Position numbers and translations under genes: made by a program. A model generated the notes under the pieces. It did no database searches. It was not told where the DNA came from and saw only the letters and a program-made list of their open reading frames with translations. This document shows, one piece after another, positions 27,689 to 36,907 of a DNA stretch of 64,000 nucleotides. Source of the stretch: Pantanalinema sp. GBBB05 (GTDB lineage: Bacteria; Cyanobacteriota; Cyanobacteriia; Leptolyngbyales; Leptolyngbyaceae); assembly GCA_016743235.1 (NCBI GenBank), contig VRZD01000017.1, positions 62,001 to 126,000 of the forward strand. Direction: 5' to 3'. The first letter of the stretch is position 1; each line of letters begins with the position of its first letter.

Positions 27689-28750
27689 ATGAGTCAACAC
27701 TGGTATCACCTGATTGCATTTTTGGTATCTGCCCTCGTCGTGCTTTGGAGTACGCCCATTGTCAAGAAGTTTGGGCTGAAAAGCGGACGATTTGATAAGC
27801 CGGGTGGACGCAAGATCCATAAACGACCGATGGTGCGGTTGGGCGGCGTGTCGATTTTCTTGGGAACCCTGCTGGCTCTTTTAATCGTTTGGTGGCTGGG
27901 TGGATTTGGGATCCTGCCGCCGAATAAAGAATATGAAGTCTGGGGAGTGACGATCGGGGGAATTGCCTTTTTCCTGATTGGGCTAGCGGATGACTTATAT
28001 GGGCTATCGCCGTTATCACGGTTAATTGCTCAGGTAATTGTGGCAACGTTAGCTTGGGGAGTTGGGGTACAAATCGACTTCCTGACGATTCCAGGAGTGG
28101 GTTTAGTTCAACTCGCGGATTGGATTAGCTTACCGATCACGGTGATCTGGTTAGTAGGGATGGCAAACGCCATTAACTGGATTGATGGGCTGGATGGACT
28201 GGCGGCTGGGGTTTGTGGCATTTCTGCCGTAGTCATGCTGTTTGTCAGCCTGTTTATGGGGCAACCGGCGGCAGCCTTGATTGCAGCGGCTGTAGCGGGA
28301 GGTTCTCTTAGTTTTCTGCGCTATAACTTCAATCCTGCCCAAATTTTCATGGGAGATGGGGGCGCTTACTTTATGGGCTTTACCCTAGCAGGAATCGGGG
28401 TGATTGGCTTAGTTAAAGGGGTGACTACGGTTGCTGTGACGATCGCCGTTGTATTGCCCTATGTAATCCTAGCAGTGCCCATTTTGGATATGTCGGCGGT
28501 GATTCTCGATCGCTTACGGCGCGGACAATCACCCTTTGTGGCAGATAAACGCCATCTGCACCATCGTTTGCTGGAAGCTGGGCTATCGCATCGGTTAGCG
28601 GTGTTATTTATCTATTCCTTGACGCTCTGGGCGGGTACAGTAGCCCTCGCTGTTTCTGGGATGCCCAGTGGTTTAGGGTATGCGATCGCGGCTACCGTGT
28701 TGCTCAGCTTTACCAGTTGGCAAGTTTGGAAAACGGCACGGCAATCCTAA
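27689..28750 (+). CDS. WecA/MraY-family undecaprenyl sugar-phosphate transferase
   Basis: Membrane glycosyltransferase of 353 residues from ATG 27689, moving a sugar-1-phosphate (often GlcNAc) to undecaprenyl phosphate to start a surface polysaccharide. Hallmarks are KPGGRKIHKRPMVRLGG (about 33-49), the catalytic Asp pair in GLADDLYGLS (about 99), NAINWIDGLDGLAAG (about 161-175), FMGDGGAYFMGF (about 221) and the HIS motif DKRHLHHRL (about 286-294) that separates WecA-type enzymes from MraY. About eleven membrane helices. The substrate sugar is not shown by sequence. Confidence 0.9.
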   Translation: MSQHWYHLIAFLVSALVVLWSTPIVKKFGLKSGRFDKPGGRKIHKRPMVRLGGVSIFLGTLLALLIVWWLGGFGILPPNKEYEVWGVTIGGIAFFLIGLADDLYGLSPLSRLIAQVIVATLAWGVGVQIDFLTIPGVGLVQLADWISLPITVIWLVGMANAINWIDGLDGLAAGVCGISAVVMLFVSLFMGQPAAALIAAAVAGGSLSFLRYNFNPAQIFMGDGGAYFMGFTLAGIGVIGLVKGVTTVAVTIAVVLPYVILAVPILDMSAVILDRLRRGQSPFVADKRHLHHRLLEAGLSHRLAVLFIYSLTLWAGTVALAVSGMPSGLGYAIAATVLLSFTSWQVWKTARQS

Positions 28751-28843
28751 AACAGTCGGAAGATGGACGGAGAAACCGCTTGGGTCTGTTAGGCTCAGGA
28801 AAAGGATGATTCGTTGGCAAGACTGTGTTCAAGGAGGTCAATG

Positions 28844-29152
28844 ATGGCAAGATCTAGCACCACGGAAACGATCGAGGCGTTAGCTGCAGAAATTGGTGAA
28901 GCCGTCTACATTGATGTGGCAAAGTGGCATCTTTACCTGTCTAATGCTCATTTGCACACCGTGTTGGCTGAACAGCTTTACCCCATGCTGTCCTCAAAGT
29001 CGTTGTCAGAAGCTGAAGTCACTAAAATTCTGCAAAATATCCCGGTTAAGTTAGGCGGTGGCAAGCGGGAAGTACCGTTAGCCGATTTACTCCCGATGCA
29101 ATGTCAGGTGAGCCTCATGGATCTGCTGGAGGAATTTCAGCGTAATCTGTAG
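28844..29152 (+). CDS. DUF3181 family protein
   Basis: A 102-residue cyanobacterial conserved protein matching DUF3181 by its IEALAAEIGEAVYIDVAKWHLYL and VLAEQLYPML segments. It is mostly helical with a Gly-rich link KLGGGKREV. Function unknown. An AAGGAGG at 28831-28837 lies 6 bases before ATG 28844, so this ATG rather than the adjacent 28841 or the frame opening at 28814 is chosen. It leads a close series of three genes (gaps of 38 and 23 bases) that may form an operon. Confidence 0.8.
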   Translation: MARSSTTETIEALAAEIGEAVYIDVAKWHLYLSNAHLHTVLAEQLYPMLSSKSLSEAEVTKILQNIPVKLGGGKREVPLADLLPMQCQVSLMDLLEEFQRNL

Positions 29153-29190
29153 GGATACAATATGCATCCCTTCACGATGGAGCCACGTTC

Positions 29191-29640
29191 ATGAGTCAGG
29201 ATGTTGCCCAGTGGCTAGCTGAAATTAAGGCACTGCGGCAGGAGATTGCTGATACCAAACAGGAGCAGGAAGAAGCCTACGCTAGTGCAGCTAACTGGCG
29301 ACAGCGGTATGAAACTGAGGCGCAGCAACGGCGAGTTGAGGCGAATATGGCGCGGCAGACGATCGACGCGTTGAAGCAGGAACTGCGCCAACTTCAGGAA
29401 AAAGCGTTATCTGAACTGGATAGTTCGATCGATGTTTCGGTGCTTCAGGCAGAAGTTAGCCGTTGGCAAACCATCCCAGAGTTGCAGGCGGAGTTAATGA
29501 AAGCTTTGGCAGAATGCGATCGCTTAAGCAAAGCCTTGCAGCAGGAACAGGCGGCTCATCTGCAAACACGGAAGAGTTTAACCACAGCCTTGGGGGATGC
29601 GATCGCTCAGTTCACTAAAGAACAACACGATCGGGATTAA
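29191..29640 (+). CDS. Hypothetical coiled-coil protein
   Basis: 149 residues, almost entirely charged heptads from about 5 to 145 (LAEIKALRQEIADTKQEQEE, VEANMARQTIDALKQELRQL), predicting a long coiled coil or helical bundle. No enzyme motif, no signal and no membrane segment. It resembles short cyanobacterial coiled-coil proteins of unknown role. The gene sits between the DUF3181 gene and the exported protein gene. Confidence 0.65.
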   Translation: MSQDVAQWLAEIKALRQEIADTKQEQEEAYASAANWRQRYETEAQQRRVEANMARQTIDALKQELRQLQEKALSELDSSIDVSVLQAEVSRWQTIPELQAELMKALAECDRLSKALQQEQAAHLQTRKSLTTALGDAIAQFTKEQHDRD

Positions 29641-29663
29641 AAGCATGGCTAGTTCTTCCAGAA

Positions 29664-30521
29664 ATGAGGATCTCATCTACGAGCTATCGGTTAGGGATTT
29701 GGTTATTCAGTGGTGCTGTCTTGTTGGGAGGAGTCACGACCTGTCGCGAATCATTGACTTCTAAGCTACCTCTGCCAGATCAAGTCGCGTCTGTGTTGGT
29801 TGGACGCTGGATTTTTCGAAACCAAGCCCGCCATACCTGGAATTTCAACGATGCGTTGATTTTTTTACCCGATCGTACCTTTATTGCCATTAATGGTGAT
29901 GATGTGGTGCGGGGACGTTATTGGATCAACGTCAATACCCGACCCATGCATATTGATCTGGCATTAGCCGATCCCCATGACTGGTTTCGGGGATCATTTG
30001 CTTTGCCAGATCCGCAAACCCTGTTGTTGGAGCGAAAGATTGTCGGGAATACAGCTCCTGCCCGTCCTACGGAAATCCGAGTCAATCAAGCCTTCGTTTA
30101 CCACAAAGTCTCTGAGCAAACGACATTGCCACCTGAAGTAGGTCGTATCCGCGATCAAGTTCCTAGTGTAGTGGTGCGGGAACAGCTTGGGCGGGGCTAC
30201 ATCATCCAGATGATGTTTGCGCAGCGGGAATATTTCGATCGCACCAAAACCTATGCGCTGCGTTTATCCCAAATCCAAGCTGGTTTTTACGAAGAGGATA
30301 TCGATTATCAGTACCAAGTTATACCAAAAAGCGCGAATTGGATTTGGATGATTGCTCAAGCTAAACACCCAGATTTAAGAAGTTTTACGGCAGAAGTAGG
30401 GAGAGGGTTTATTGCTTGTGCCGCCAATCAACCCTCATTTCAGCCGCCTAGGATTGTTCCCAGCCCACTGAACCCTCGGGGATATGCCTGTGATGCCACC
30501 TCCCACGAATTTACCTTTTAG
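29664..30521 (+). CDS. Hypothetical exported protein
   Basis: 285 residues. The N-terminus (about 8-27, GIWLFSGAVLLGGVTTC) is a signal or anchor ending near Cys, resembling but not matching a lipobox because Thr precedes the Cys. The middle region GRWIFRNQARHTWNFNDALIFLPDRTFIAINGDDVVRGRYWIN has the alternating strand pattern of lipocalin-like or DUF-type beta domains. No catalytic motif recognised. Its stop overlaps the stop of thrC on the other strand by 4 bases. Confidence 0.65.
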   Translation: MRISSTSYRLGIWLFSGAVLLGGVTTCRESLTSKLPLPDQVASVLVGRWIFRNQARHTWNFNDALIFLPDRTFIAINGDDVVRGRYWINVNTRPMHIDLALADPHDWFRGSFALPDPQTLLLERKIVGNTAPARPTEIRVNQAFVYHKVSEQTTLPPEVGRIRDQVPSVVVREQLGRGYIIQMMFAQREYFDRTKTYALRLSQIQAGFYEEDIDYQYQVIPKSANWIWMIAQAKHPDLRSFTAEVGRGFIACAANQPSFQPPRIVPSPLNPRGYACDATSHEFTF

Positions 30522-31645
30522 AACCCCATTGCTTTAGCGACCGAAGCCACATCAGGTTCAATGCCTTGCTTTAGCGGATTTTCGCAATGCTTGATTGCCG
30601 TATCGGGATCTTTAAGTCCGTTGCCTGTTAACACACAAACCACATTGGCTCCAGTCGGCACTTGATCCTTAACCTTTAACAGCCCGGCAACAGAAGCCGC
30701 GCTCGCCGGTTCACAGAAAACACCTTCATGGGATGCCAATAAGCGATAGGCATGCAGAATTTCGTCATCGGTAACAGCGGCAAAATTGCCCTGGCTAGCG
30801 TCTCGTGCCGCGATCGCTCGTTCCCAGTTCGCCGGATTCCCAATTCGAATGGCCGTTGCAAGCGTTTCTGGATGCTCTACGACATGTCCTGAGATTAACG
30901 GAGCCGCTCCGGCTGCCTGGAAACCCATCATCCGAGGTAATTTTGTACAGCGCTGTTCCTGGTGATACTGGTTAAAGCCCATCCAATAAGCGGTGATATT
31001 ACCAGCATTACCCACTGGGATACAGAGCCAATCGGGTGCATCGCCCAGCACATCAACAATTTCAAAAGCGGCAGTCTTCTGTCCTTCTAAGCGATAGGGG
31101 TTGACCGAGTTAACCAGGGTAACGGGATATTGATTGGAAATTTCGCGGACGGCGGCTAAAGCTTGGTCAAAATTGCCGCGAATCGCTAAGACTTCTGCCC
31201 CATAGACCAACGCTTGGGCTAACTTACCCAGAGCCACATAGCCATCAGGGATCAAGACAAAGGCTCTCATACCGCCCCGCCGCGCATAGGCTGCTGCCGC
31301 CGCTGATGTATTGCCAGTACTGGCACAGATCACCGCTGTGGCTCCAGCTTCCTTCGCCTTGGAGATTGCCATCGTCATCCCCCGGTCTTTGAAGCTACCC
31401 GTGGGATTTAAGCCGTCGTACTTTACCCAAACCTTAACCTGTCTGCCGATCTGCTCCGCGATCGCGGGCACAGGAATTAAGGGCGTATTGCCTTCCAATA
31501 GCGTCACGACGGGAGTTTGCTCAGTTACAGGCAAATACTGCCGATAGGTCTCAATCAGCCCTTGCCAACCGCGTGTCGCTGGCTGGGGTGCCGGTTGAGC
31601 ATTGGTGAACTGATTTGGGGAACTAGCAGACAGACTTACAGTCAC
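30518..31645 (-). CDS. thrC: Threonine synthase
   Basis: PLP enzyme converting O-phosphohomoserine to threonine, 375 residues, short bacterial/cyanobacterial form. The PLP lysine is in LNPTGSFKDRGMTMA (about 78-92), the phosphate-binding loop is CASTGNTSAAAAAYA (about 105-119), and GNAGNITAYWMGF (about 213) and CVLTGNGLKDP (about 337) close the active site. It stands alone, convergent with the exported-protein gene. Confidence 0.95.
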   Translation of the reverse strand: MTVSLSASSPNQFTNAQPAPQPATRGWQGLIETYRQYLPVTEQTPVVTLLEGNTPLIPVPAIAEQIGRQVKVWVKYDGLNPTGSFKDRGMTMAISKAKEAGATAVICASTGNTSAAAAAYARRGGMRAFVLIPDGYVALGKLAQALVYGAEVLAIRGNFDQALAAVREISNQYPVTLVNSVNPYRLEGQKTAAFEIVDVLGDAPDWLCIPVGNAGNITAYWMGFNQYHQEQRCTKLPRMMGFQAAGAAPLISGHVVEHPETLATAIRIGNPANWERAIAARDASQGNFAAVTDDEILHAYRLLASHEGVFCEPASAASVAGLLKVKDQVPTGANVVCVLTGNGLKDPDTAIKHCENPLKQGIEPDVASVAKAMGF

Positions 31646-31821
31646 AGGAAATGTACCATCACAAAGGGCAGATCTTAGTGTACCCTGATTCCCTAATGAT
31701 CCTCCCTACCCGACTGTATCTGCCCCCCTCGCTGGGCATAAAACCGACCTCGTTGCGCCGTATGGCTTGATTTTCTGACGCAATCCGGTATAACCAGGGA
31801 GGAGTTAGCCAGTTAGAAAAC

Positions 31822-31861
31822 CTTTACATATTGATTCTTTCCCGTAGAATCTTTTGTAAAG
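31822..31861 (+). promoter_or_regulatory. Two-part hairpin in a leader
   Basis: An outer inverted repeat CTTTACA/TGTAAAG (31822-31828, 31855-31861) encloses an inner GATTCT/AGAATC (31833-31838, 31846-31851) with a TTTCCCG loop. It lies 40 bases before the 85-codon gene and could be a leader hairpin or an operator. Nothing else in the 255-base thrC-side spacer is recognisable. Confidence 0.45.
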
Positions 31862-31900
31862 ATTAAGTTAATATATCCCCTGTGGTGTAAGTGAGTAGAA

Positions 31901-32158
31901 ATGACTAGTCCAACCTTAACAACGACTCGTTCTGCGAATTCTTCTAGTACAGCAGTGCTCGATCGCCCCACTACAACGGGCAATGCGACTCAGACCGATC
32001 GCCAATCGCGGGTATTGGAAGCAATGAAGGCGCAATATCGGATTGATCAACAAGTTAAGTTTTTGCATCTTCAGGCTGAGGCAGATACCTTGTTCCAGCA
32101 ATTGCAGGTGATGAAACAACAACGGCAGGCTTCTGGGTTGGTTGATTCAGCAAACTAG
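31901..32158 (+). CDS. Hypothetical small protein
   Basis: 85 residues. The first 40 are Thr/Ser/Asn-rich and likely disordered. The second half (SRVLEAMKAQYRIDQQVKFL, then LQAEADTLFQQLQVMKQQ) is a strong amphipathic helix. No family recognised. It has its own upstream hairpin and no close neighbour on the left; the membrane protein gene follows at about 145 bases. Confidence 0.55.
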   Translation: MTSPTLTTTRSANSSSTAVLDRPTTTGNATQTDRQSRVLEAMKAQYRIDQQVKFLHLQAEADTLFQQLQVMKQQRQASGLVDSAN

Positions 32159-32304
32159 TAGGATTCGCTGGAGCAGATAGGGGAGATGCAGAGCAACCCC
32201 TATCCTGTGTTTAAAGTTGGGTTAAAGGAATGCGAGTTTCTTAATCTCGATCGAGGTAAGTGGCGCTCTATACTGAGCATGGGTTTCGTCGGGTAATTGA
32301 AGCT

Positions 32305-33006
32305 ATGCGTTCCTTTTGGTCTGACCCTTATTTATGGATTCATCTAGCAGGCTTAGCAACGGTACCGATTTGGATTGAGTTGTGTTGGCTGGGGCTTGCG
32401 ATCGGAGATCCACTGTTGCCTCCCTGGTTAGAACTCTTACTGATTGGTGGCTTTGGTGTTGCCCCAATTTTTTGGATGCAGTGGCAGCGTCCGTTTTCGA
32501 TTTTTAGTTTGCTGATTCTGGCGGTTAAACCAGATGCCCTGACTGAGAATCAGCGCCGGCTACTCACCTTATTTAAGTCGCCTCGGACTCGCATCTTCTC
32601 GGTACTGGTTGCCTTTGGTCTACTGACCCTGTTGCGCCAGTTATATTACACTGCCCCGATCGCGGCTACGGCTGTCCCAGAATTTTTACCTGAGTCACGT
32701 TGGGTGGGGTTGGGGATTGCCGCGATCGCCTTTTTGGCAGCTAACTTGTTTACTCAAGTGCCCGCTAGTGTTTTGGGAGTACTACTAACTAGCAATGCGG
32801 CTTTCCTGGCAACGGCGCCCTGCCCGGTAGAACAAGTACCGCAGAGTTTTACGAGTGTTGGCTTACGTCTGAAAAAAATTCCCCTAGTGCCAGTTCCTGC
32901 TCCTGTGAATATGGCAGCAGCCAGCCCGGTTACGAATTCCGTGACAACTAGCCCAGAGTTGACTACAACAGAGGTGGTTTCCGAAGAGTTGTCAGAACTA
33001 GAATAA
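32305..33006 (+). CDS. Low-complexity-tail membrane protein
   Basis: 233 residues from ATG 32305 (MRSFWSDPYLWIHLAGLA). It matches the cyanobacterial low-complexity tail membrane protein family: about four helices (about 8-28, 43-62, 97-112 and 138-155) followed by a Thr/Pro/Val/Ser-rich tail of about 50 residues. The frame is open to a GTG at 32260, but the family starts at MRSF. Function unknown. It is 9 bases before the kinase gene and probably co-transcribed with it. Confidence 0.75.
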   Translation: MRSFWSDPYLWIHLAGLATVPIWIELCWLGLAIGDPLLPPWLELLLIGGFGVAPIFWMQWQRPFSIFSLLILAVKPDALTENQRRLLTLFKSPRTRIFSVLVAFGLLTLLRQLYYTAPIAATAVPEFLPESRWVGLGIAAIAFLAANLFTQVPASVLGVLLTSNAAFLATAPCPVEQVPQSFTSVGLRLKKIPLVPVPAPVNMAAASPVTNSVTTSPELTTTEVVSEELSELE

Positions 33007-33015
33007 TTCCATTTC

Positions 33016-35109
33016 ATGAATCCCCTTTATTGCAGCCAGGGACATGCCAATGCGATCGATAGTCGATTTTGTCGCCTGTGTGGTGAGGTCTTAAATTCTG
33101 GTGGTGCGGTCAATCAGGCTACGATCGGGGGTCAGGTTCTGGGTTGGCGCTATCAGGTCGTGCGGGAATTGGGGCATGGCGGATTTGGACGCACCTATTT
33201 AGCAACTGATACCCATCGATTTAATGAACTCTGTGTCTTAAAGGAATTTGCGCCGCAAATGCAGGGCAGTCAGGCATTGGAGAAGGCGCAAGAGTTGTTT
33301 AGCCGCGAAGCCGGGATTTTGTATCAGCTCCAGCATCCTCAGATTCCCCGGTTCCGGGAGTTATTTCGGGCTGAGGTTCAAGGGCAGGGCAAACTGTTTC
33401 TAGTCCAGGATTACGTTGCGGGGCAAACTTATCAAGCTTTACTGCAAGCGCGATTACAGCAGGGGCAGCGGTTCACCGAGCCAGAAGTAACTCAGTTGTT
33501 GCTAGATCTATTGCCAGTGTTGGGCTACATCCACAGTCTGGGTGTGGTTCACCGCGATATTTCTCCGGATAACCTAATGCAGCGCGATGTAGATAGTTTG
33601 CCGATTTTGATTGACTTTGGTGGCGTGAAGCAGGTGGCAGCGGAGGTGATGTCGGCGATCTATCAACCGATCGCTCCGACTGCCACTCGCCTCGGCAAAA
33701 TTGGTTACGCTCCCGCTGAGCAAATGGAGGATGGAGAGGTCTTTCCCCATAGCGATCTGTATGCTCTTGCGGTCACTGTTTTAGTGTTATTAACTGGGCA
33801 GCAACCGTTAGAACTATTCCAGGGCGATCGGCGACGTTGGCAACGGCAGGTCAAACTTAGTCCAACCTTGAGCAGTGTGTTGGATAAAATGCTGGATCCT
33901 TATCCCGAACGACGATTTCAATCAGCTCAAGCGGTGTTAGTAGCCTTGCAAGGTCAGACAGCCTCCCCAGTCAATTGGGAGTACACCCAACCCCCGATCG
34001 CTTACCAGCATCAGATCCCAGACCCAGACCTAGAAGCTACGGCTACGAATTATAACCGAGTTGCTGAGCCAACTACTCCTCATCTCCCATCTCCGCGTCG
34101 TTCTTCAGGTTGGTTGACGCCATTGATTTTTTTGCTGATGGCTGGAGCCACTGTTGGGGGGATCTGGTTTGGTGCCCGCGACTTTTTACCATTACCGCAT
34201 CAGCCGACGACACCGCCTACCACTGACCCGATCGACAATGGTGCAACAGATCCAGAATTTTCCCAAGCAGAACAGCAGCGGAAACAGGACCTTAACCAAC
34301 GCCGATCGCAGTTAGGCATTGATAACAGTTTTCTTGCCAAGTTAGTGAATCAAGCGTTTTATGAGCGTCACCCAGAATTAGCCGGGCGACAGTTAAGCAC
34401 TGGACCAGAAGATGAGGGCTTACGGGCAGCCTGGGATAAGATTGCCTTGCAATATTTGGATGATTTCCAAACATTGAGTGCAGAAGCTCGATCGCGGTTG
34501 GGGCAATATACGACAGCTGATGTCAGCCAACGGCAGACTGCCGTGAATCAACTCAACCTCAGCAGCCGAGCGTTAAATGACCTGACAGATGCCCAATTTT
34601 TCTATTTGTTTCCCGACCAACCCCGTGATCAGAATTTATTACAGCAACCGATCGGGCAAGTTTGGCAAGCGATCGCGACAGACCAACTCAAGGCATTAAA
34701 GTCTGGCAGCACTTTAGAGCGGATTCAATTTCAGTCCGGTAACTTCAGCCATCAAGTTACTGGCAGACTGCAACCGGGAGCGGGTAAGGCCTACACCGCT
34801 AAATTTAGCCAGGATCAAGTGCTACGGTTGCGATTGCAGGCTCCTAATCAATCCATCCGCCTATCCCTCTATCCGCCGACGAGCCAATCCCCACCCTTAT
34901 TAGATCATGCTCAGGAAACGGAATGGTCAGGCAAGCTGACGGCTACGGGGTTATACGAAATTGTGGTGGTTTCTGACACGAATCAATCGGTAGACTACGC
35001 GATCGATGTAGCTGCCGCTGATGATGTGACTACCCCGAATTCCGAACCGTCACCGCCGGTTAGTCCATCTCCTACGCCTTCAGCCGATCCGGCACCGCCA
35101 GCCAACTAG
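33016..35109 (+). CDS. Ser/Thr protein kinase with zinc-ribbon N-terminus
   Basis: 697 residues. A short four-Cys-type motif (YCSQGHANAIDSRFCRLCG, residues about 5-23) leads into a Hanks-type kinase domain (about 43-320): glycine loop GHGGFG at 53-58, Lys 76, HRD at 179-181 (HRDISPDN), DFG at 200-202. A membrane helix (about 363-386) follows. The outer part has a conserved RRSQLG...FYERHPEL domain (about 428-490) shared with the next gene, and a C-terminal beta domain (about 570-670). All catalytic residues are present. The substrate is unknown. Confidence 0.9.
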   Translation: MNPLYCSQGHANAIDSRFCRLCGEVLNSGGAVNQATIGGQVLGWRYQVVRELGHGGFGRTYLATDTHRFNELCVLKEFAPQMQGSQALEKAQELFSREAGILYQLQHPQIPRFRELFRAEVQGQGKLFLVQDYVAGQTYQALLQARLQQGQRFTEPEVTQLLLDLLPVLGYIHSLGVVHRDISPDNLMQRDVDSLPILIDFGGVKQVAAEVMSAIYQPIAPTATRLGKIGYAPAEQMEDGEVFPHSDLYALAVTVLVLLTGQQPLELFQGDRRRWQRQVKLSPTLSSVLDKMLDPYPERRFQSAQAVLVALQGQTASPVNWEYTQPPIAYQHQIPDPDLEATATNYNRVAEPTTPHLPSPRRSSGWLTPLIFLLMAGATVGGIWFGARDFLPLPHQPTTPPTTDPIDNGATDPEFSQAEQQRKQDLNQRRSQLGIDNSFLAKLVNQAFYERHPELAGRQLSTGPEDEGLRAAWDKIALQYLDDFQTLSAEARSRLGQYTTADVSQRQTAVNQLNLSSRALNDLTDAQFFYLFPDQPRDQNLLQQPIGQVWQAIATDQLKALKSGSTLERIQFQSGNFSHQVTGRLQPGAGKAYTAKFSQDQVLRLRLQAPNQSIRLSLYPPTSQSPPLLDHAQETEWSGKLTATGLYEIVVVSDTNQSVDYAIDVAAADDVTTPNSEPSPPVSPSPTPSADPAPPAN

Positions 35110-35223
35110 ATGTGCGATCGATTTTGGGTGAGAGTGTTACAGTGAAAATAGTACATAGGTTCTGGCTAACCGCTGCTATTGTCCTACGGGGCATGCAGGA
35201 GCGGCAAATTTGCCTATTCATCC

Positions 35224-36777
35224 ATGTTGATTCCCCTTGAGCCTGGCACATTATTACATCACCGCTATCGAATCATGGCAATAGCGGCACAGGGTCGATT
35301 GGGGCGTACCTATCTGGCACAGGATCACCAACGCTACAACGAGCTTTGTGTTCTGAAAGAACTGATTCCGGCTGAACTCGACCCAACCTCGCTGGAATTC
35401 CTCAAGCAATGGCTTCAGGATGAAATTGCGATTTTCTATGATCTGTATCATCCCCAGATGGCACGGTTTCGTGGCGTGATCACCCACGATCGTCGTCTCT
35501 ATTTGGTGCGGCAATATATTCAGGGTAAAAGCTGTGGGCTTTTGCTGGATGAACGGAGGCAGCAGGGACAGCGCTTTACTCAAGTTGAAGTGATGACTCT
35601 TCTGAGTCAAATTCTCCCTGTGCTTGCCTATCTTCATTGTTCAGGAGTGATTCACCAATATCTGAGTCTGGATAGCATTATCCTGCGACATTCCGATCAA
35701 CTTCCTGTATTGATTAATGTAGGTTTAACCCCGGCTCTAATTGCTCAACTCCAGCTCCATCCAGTTGATTCAGAATGTTCTGACCAACCCGGTGCCTATG
35801 CTGACTCTGGTTTCACGCAATCGACTCAATTAAATTCCCAAACTGACCTGTATGACTTGGCGGTTGTCGCGATCGCTCTACTAACAGGTCAAGAACCTGA
35901 ACAATTATTTGATCCCAAAACTCGACGCTGGCATTGGCAAGATCAGGCGATTACCCATCCTGCCTTCGCCCAACTCCTCCAAACTCTGTTACAGCCTAGC
36001 CGCCGTCAGCCAGTGCTCACAGCTAAACAAGTGCAACGATCGCTTGATTCCCTCTTCGACTTGACCCTCAACTGCCCGATCTCCTCTCCATCTCCTCTAT
36101 CTCCTCCATCTGCTCTATCCTCAGGACCATCGCGATCGCACTCTGCTCACACTCCCTTAGCCTCTGCCCTCCTAGCTACCAGCCTATCGGTACTGATTGC
36201 TGTGATCGCTTGGAGAGTGGTATCTGCCGTAAATCAACCTCGACTGCTCGCTCCAACCCCTGAAATGGCTCGTTCTACTCCTCTATCAACTCAACCAACT
36301 CCCAGCCCAACTGCGATCGCTCCGCCCACGCTGAGTTCACCTCAACCTGTACCGACTATGCCGAATCGGGAAACGGGTTTAGATGAGCAGGCGGCATTAG
36401 CGGTGTTACGCGATCGGCGGCGGCAACTAGGGATTCCCTATCCGTGGTTTACTAATCTCGTGGATGAGGTGTTTTACAAAAAACATCCTGACCTGCAAGG
36501 ACAAAAGTTGGGCAGTGCAGCGGCACAACAGCAACTGCGGCAGGAATGGGCAACTATTGGCACAACCTTACTCGATCGCTTGGCAACGCTGCCGCCAGAA
36601 ACCCTGGCTCAACTAGGAAGTTGCCAATCAGAGGCTCTGTCAGGGATGAACGATCGCTCTCCAGTCCGCGATCGCTTTGATCAGCTATTTTCCGAGTTAC
36701 AGGGGCAACCACTAAACCCAGCGACGTTTGGGCAAATTTGGTGCGCGATCAGGGTGACGACACGACCTGCTAAATAA
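35224..36777 (+). CDS. Pseudokinase paralogue of the upstream kinase
   Basis: 517 residues from ATG 35224. It has the same plan as its neighbour: kinase fold (about 8-280), a Ser/Pro-rich linker, one membrane helix (about 315-335), and the RRRQLG...FYKKHPDL domain (about 396-460). Lys 45 remains, but the catalytic HRD is HQY at 144-146 and DFG is NVG at 165-167, and the glycine loop is AAQGRLG. Catalysis by the standard mechanism should therefore be lost. It lacks the zinc ribbon and the C-terminal beta domain. It probably arose by tandem duplication and may regulate the active kinase. Confidence 0.85.
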   Translation: MLIPLEPGTLLHHRYRIMAIAAQGRLGRTYLAQDHQRYNELCVLKELIPAELDPTSLEFLKQWLQDEIAIFYDLYHPQMARFRGVITHDRRLYLVRQYIQGKSCGLLLDERRQQGQRFTQVEVMTLLSQILPVLAYLHCSGVIHQYLSLDSIILRHSDQLPVLINVGLTPALIAQLQLHPVDSECSDQPGAYADSGFTQSTQLNSQTDLYDLAVVAIALLTGQEPEQLFDPKTRRWHWQDQAITHPAFAQLLQTLLQPSRRQPVLTAKQVQRSLDSLFDLTLNCPISSPSPLSPPSALSSGPSRSHSAHTPLASALLATSLSVLIAVIAWRVVSAVNQPRLLAPTPEMARSTPLSTQPTPSPTAIAPPTLSSPQPVPTMPNRETGLDEQAALAVLRDRRRQLGIPYPWFTNLVDEVFYKKHPDLQGQKLGSAAAQQQLRQEWATIGTTLLDRLATLPPETLAQLGSCQSEALSGMNDRSPVRDRFDQLFSELQGQPLNPATFGQIWCAIRVTTRPAK

Positions 36778-36907
36778 TAGTGGTTTGGCTGTTAACCGAT
36801 GGCTGGAAACCCTCAACCACTGATACATAATCGACTGAATGCAGGCTCTGCGCAAAAGGACGCTATCTGACGCTCCTCCAGAGCAAAACTTGATGTGAGG
36901 ACAAGGC

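Noticed and set aside
36060..36125. Short CT-rich tandem repeat in the pseudokinase gene
   Set aside because: It encodes the Ser/Pro linker in frame and has no features of a mobile or regulatory repeat.
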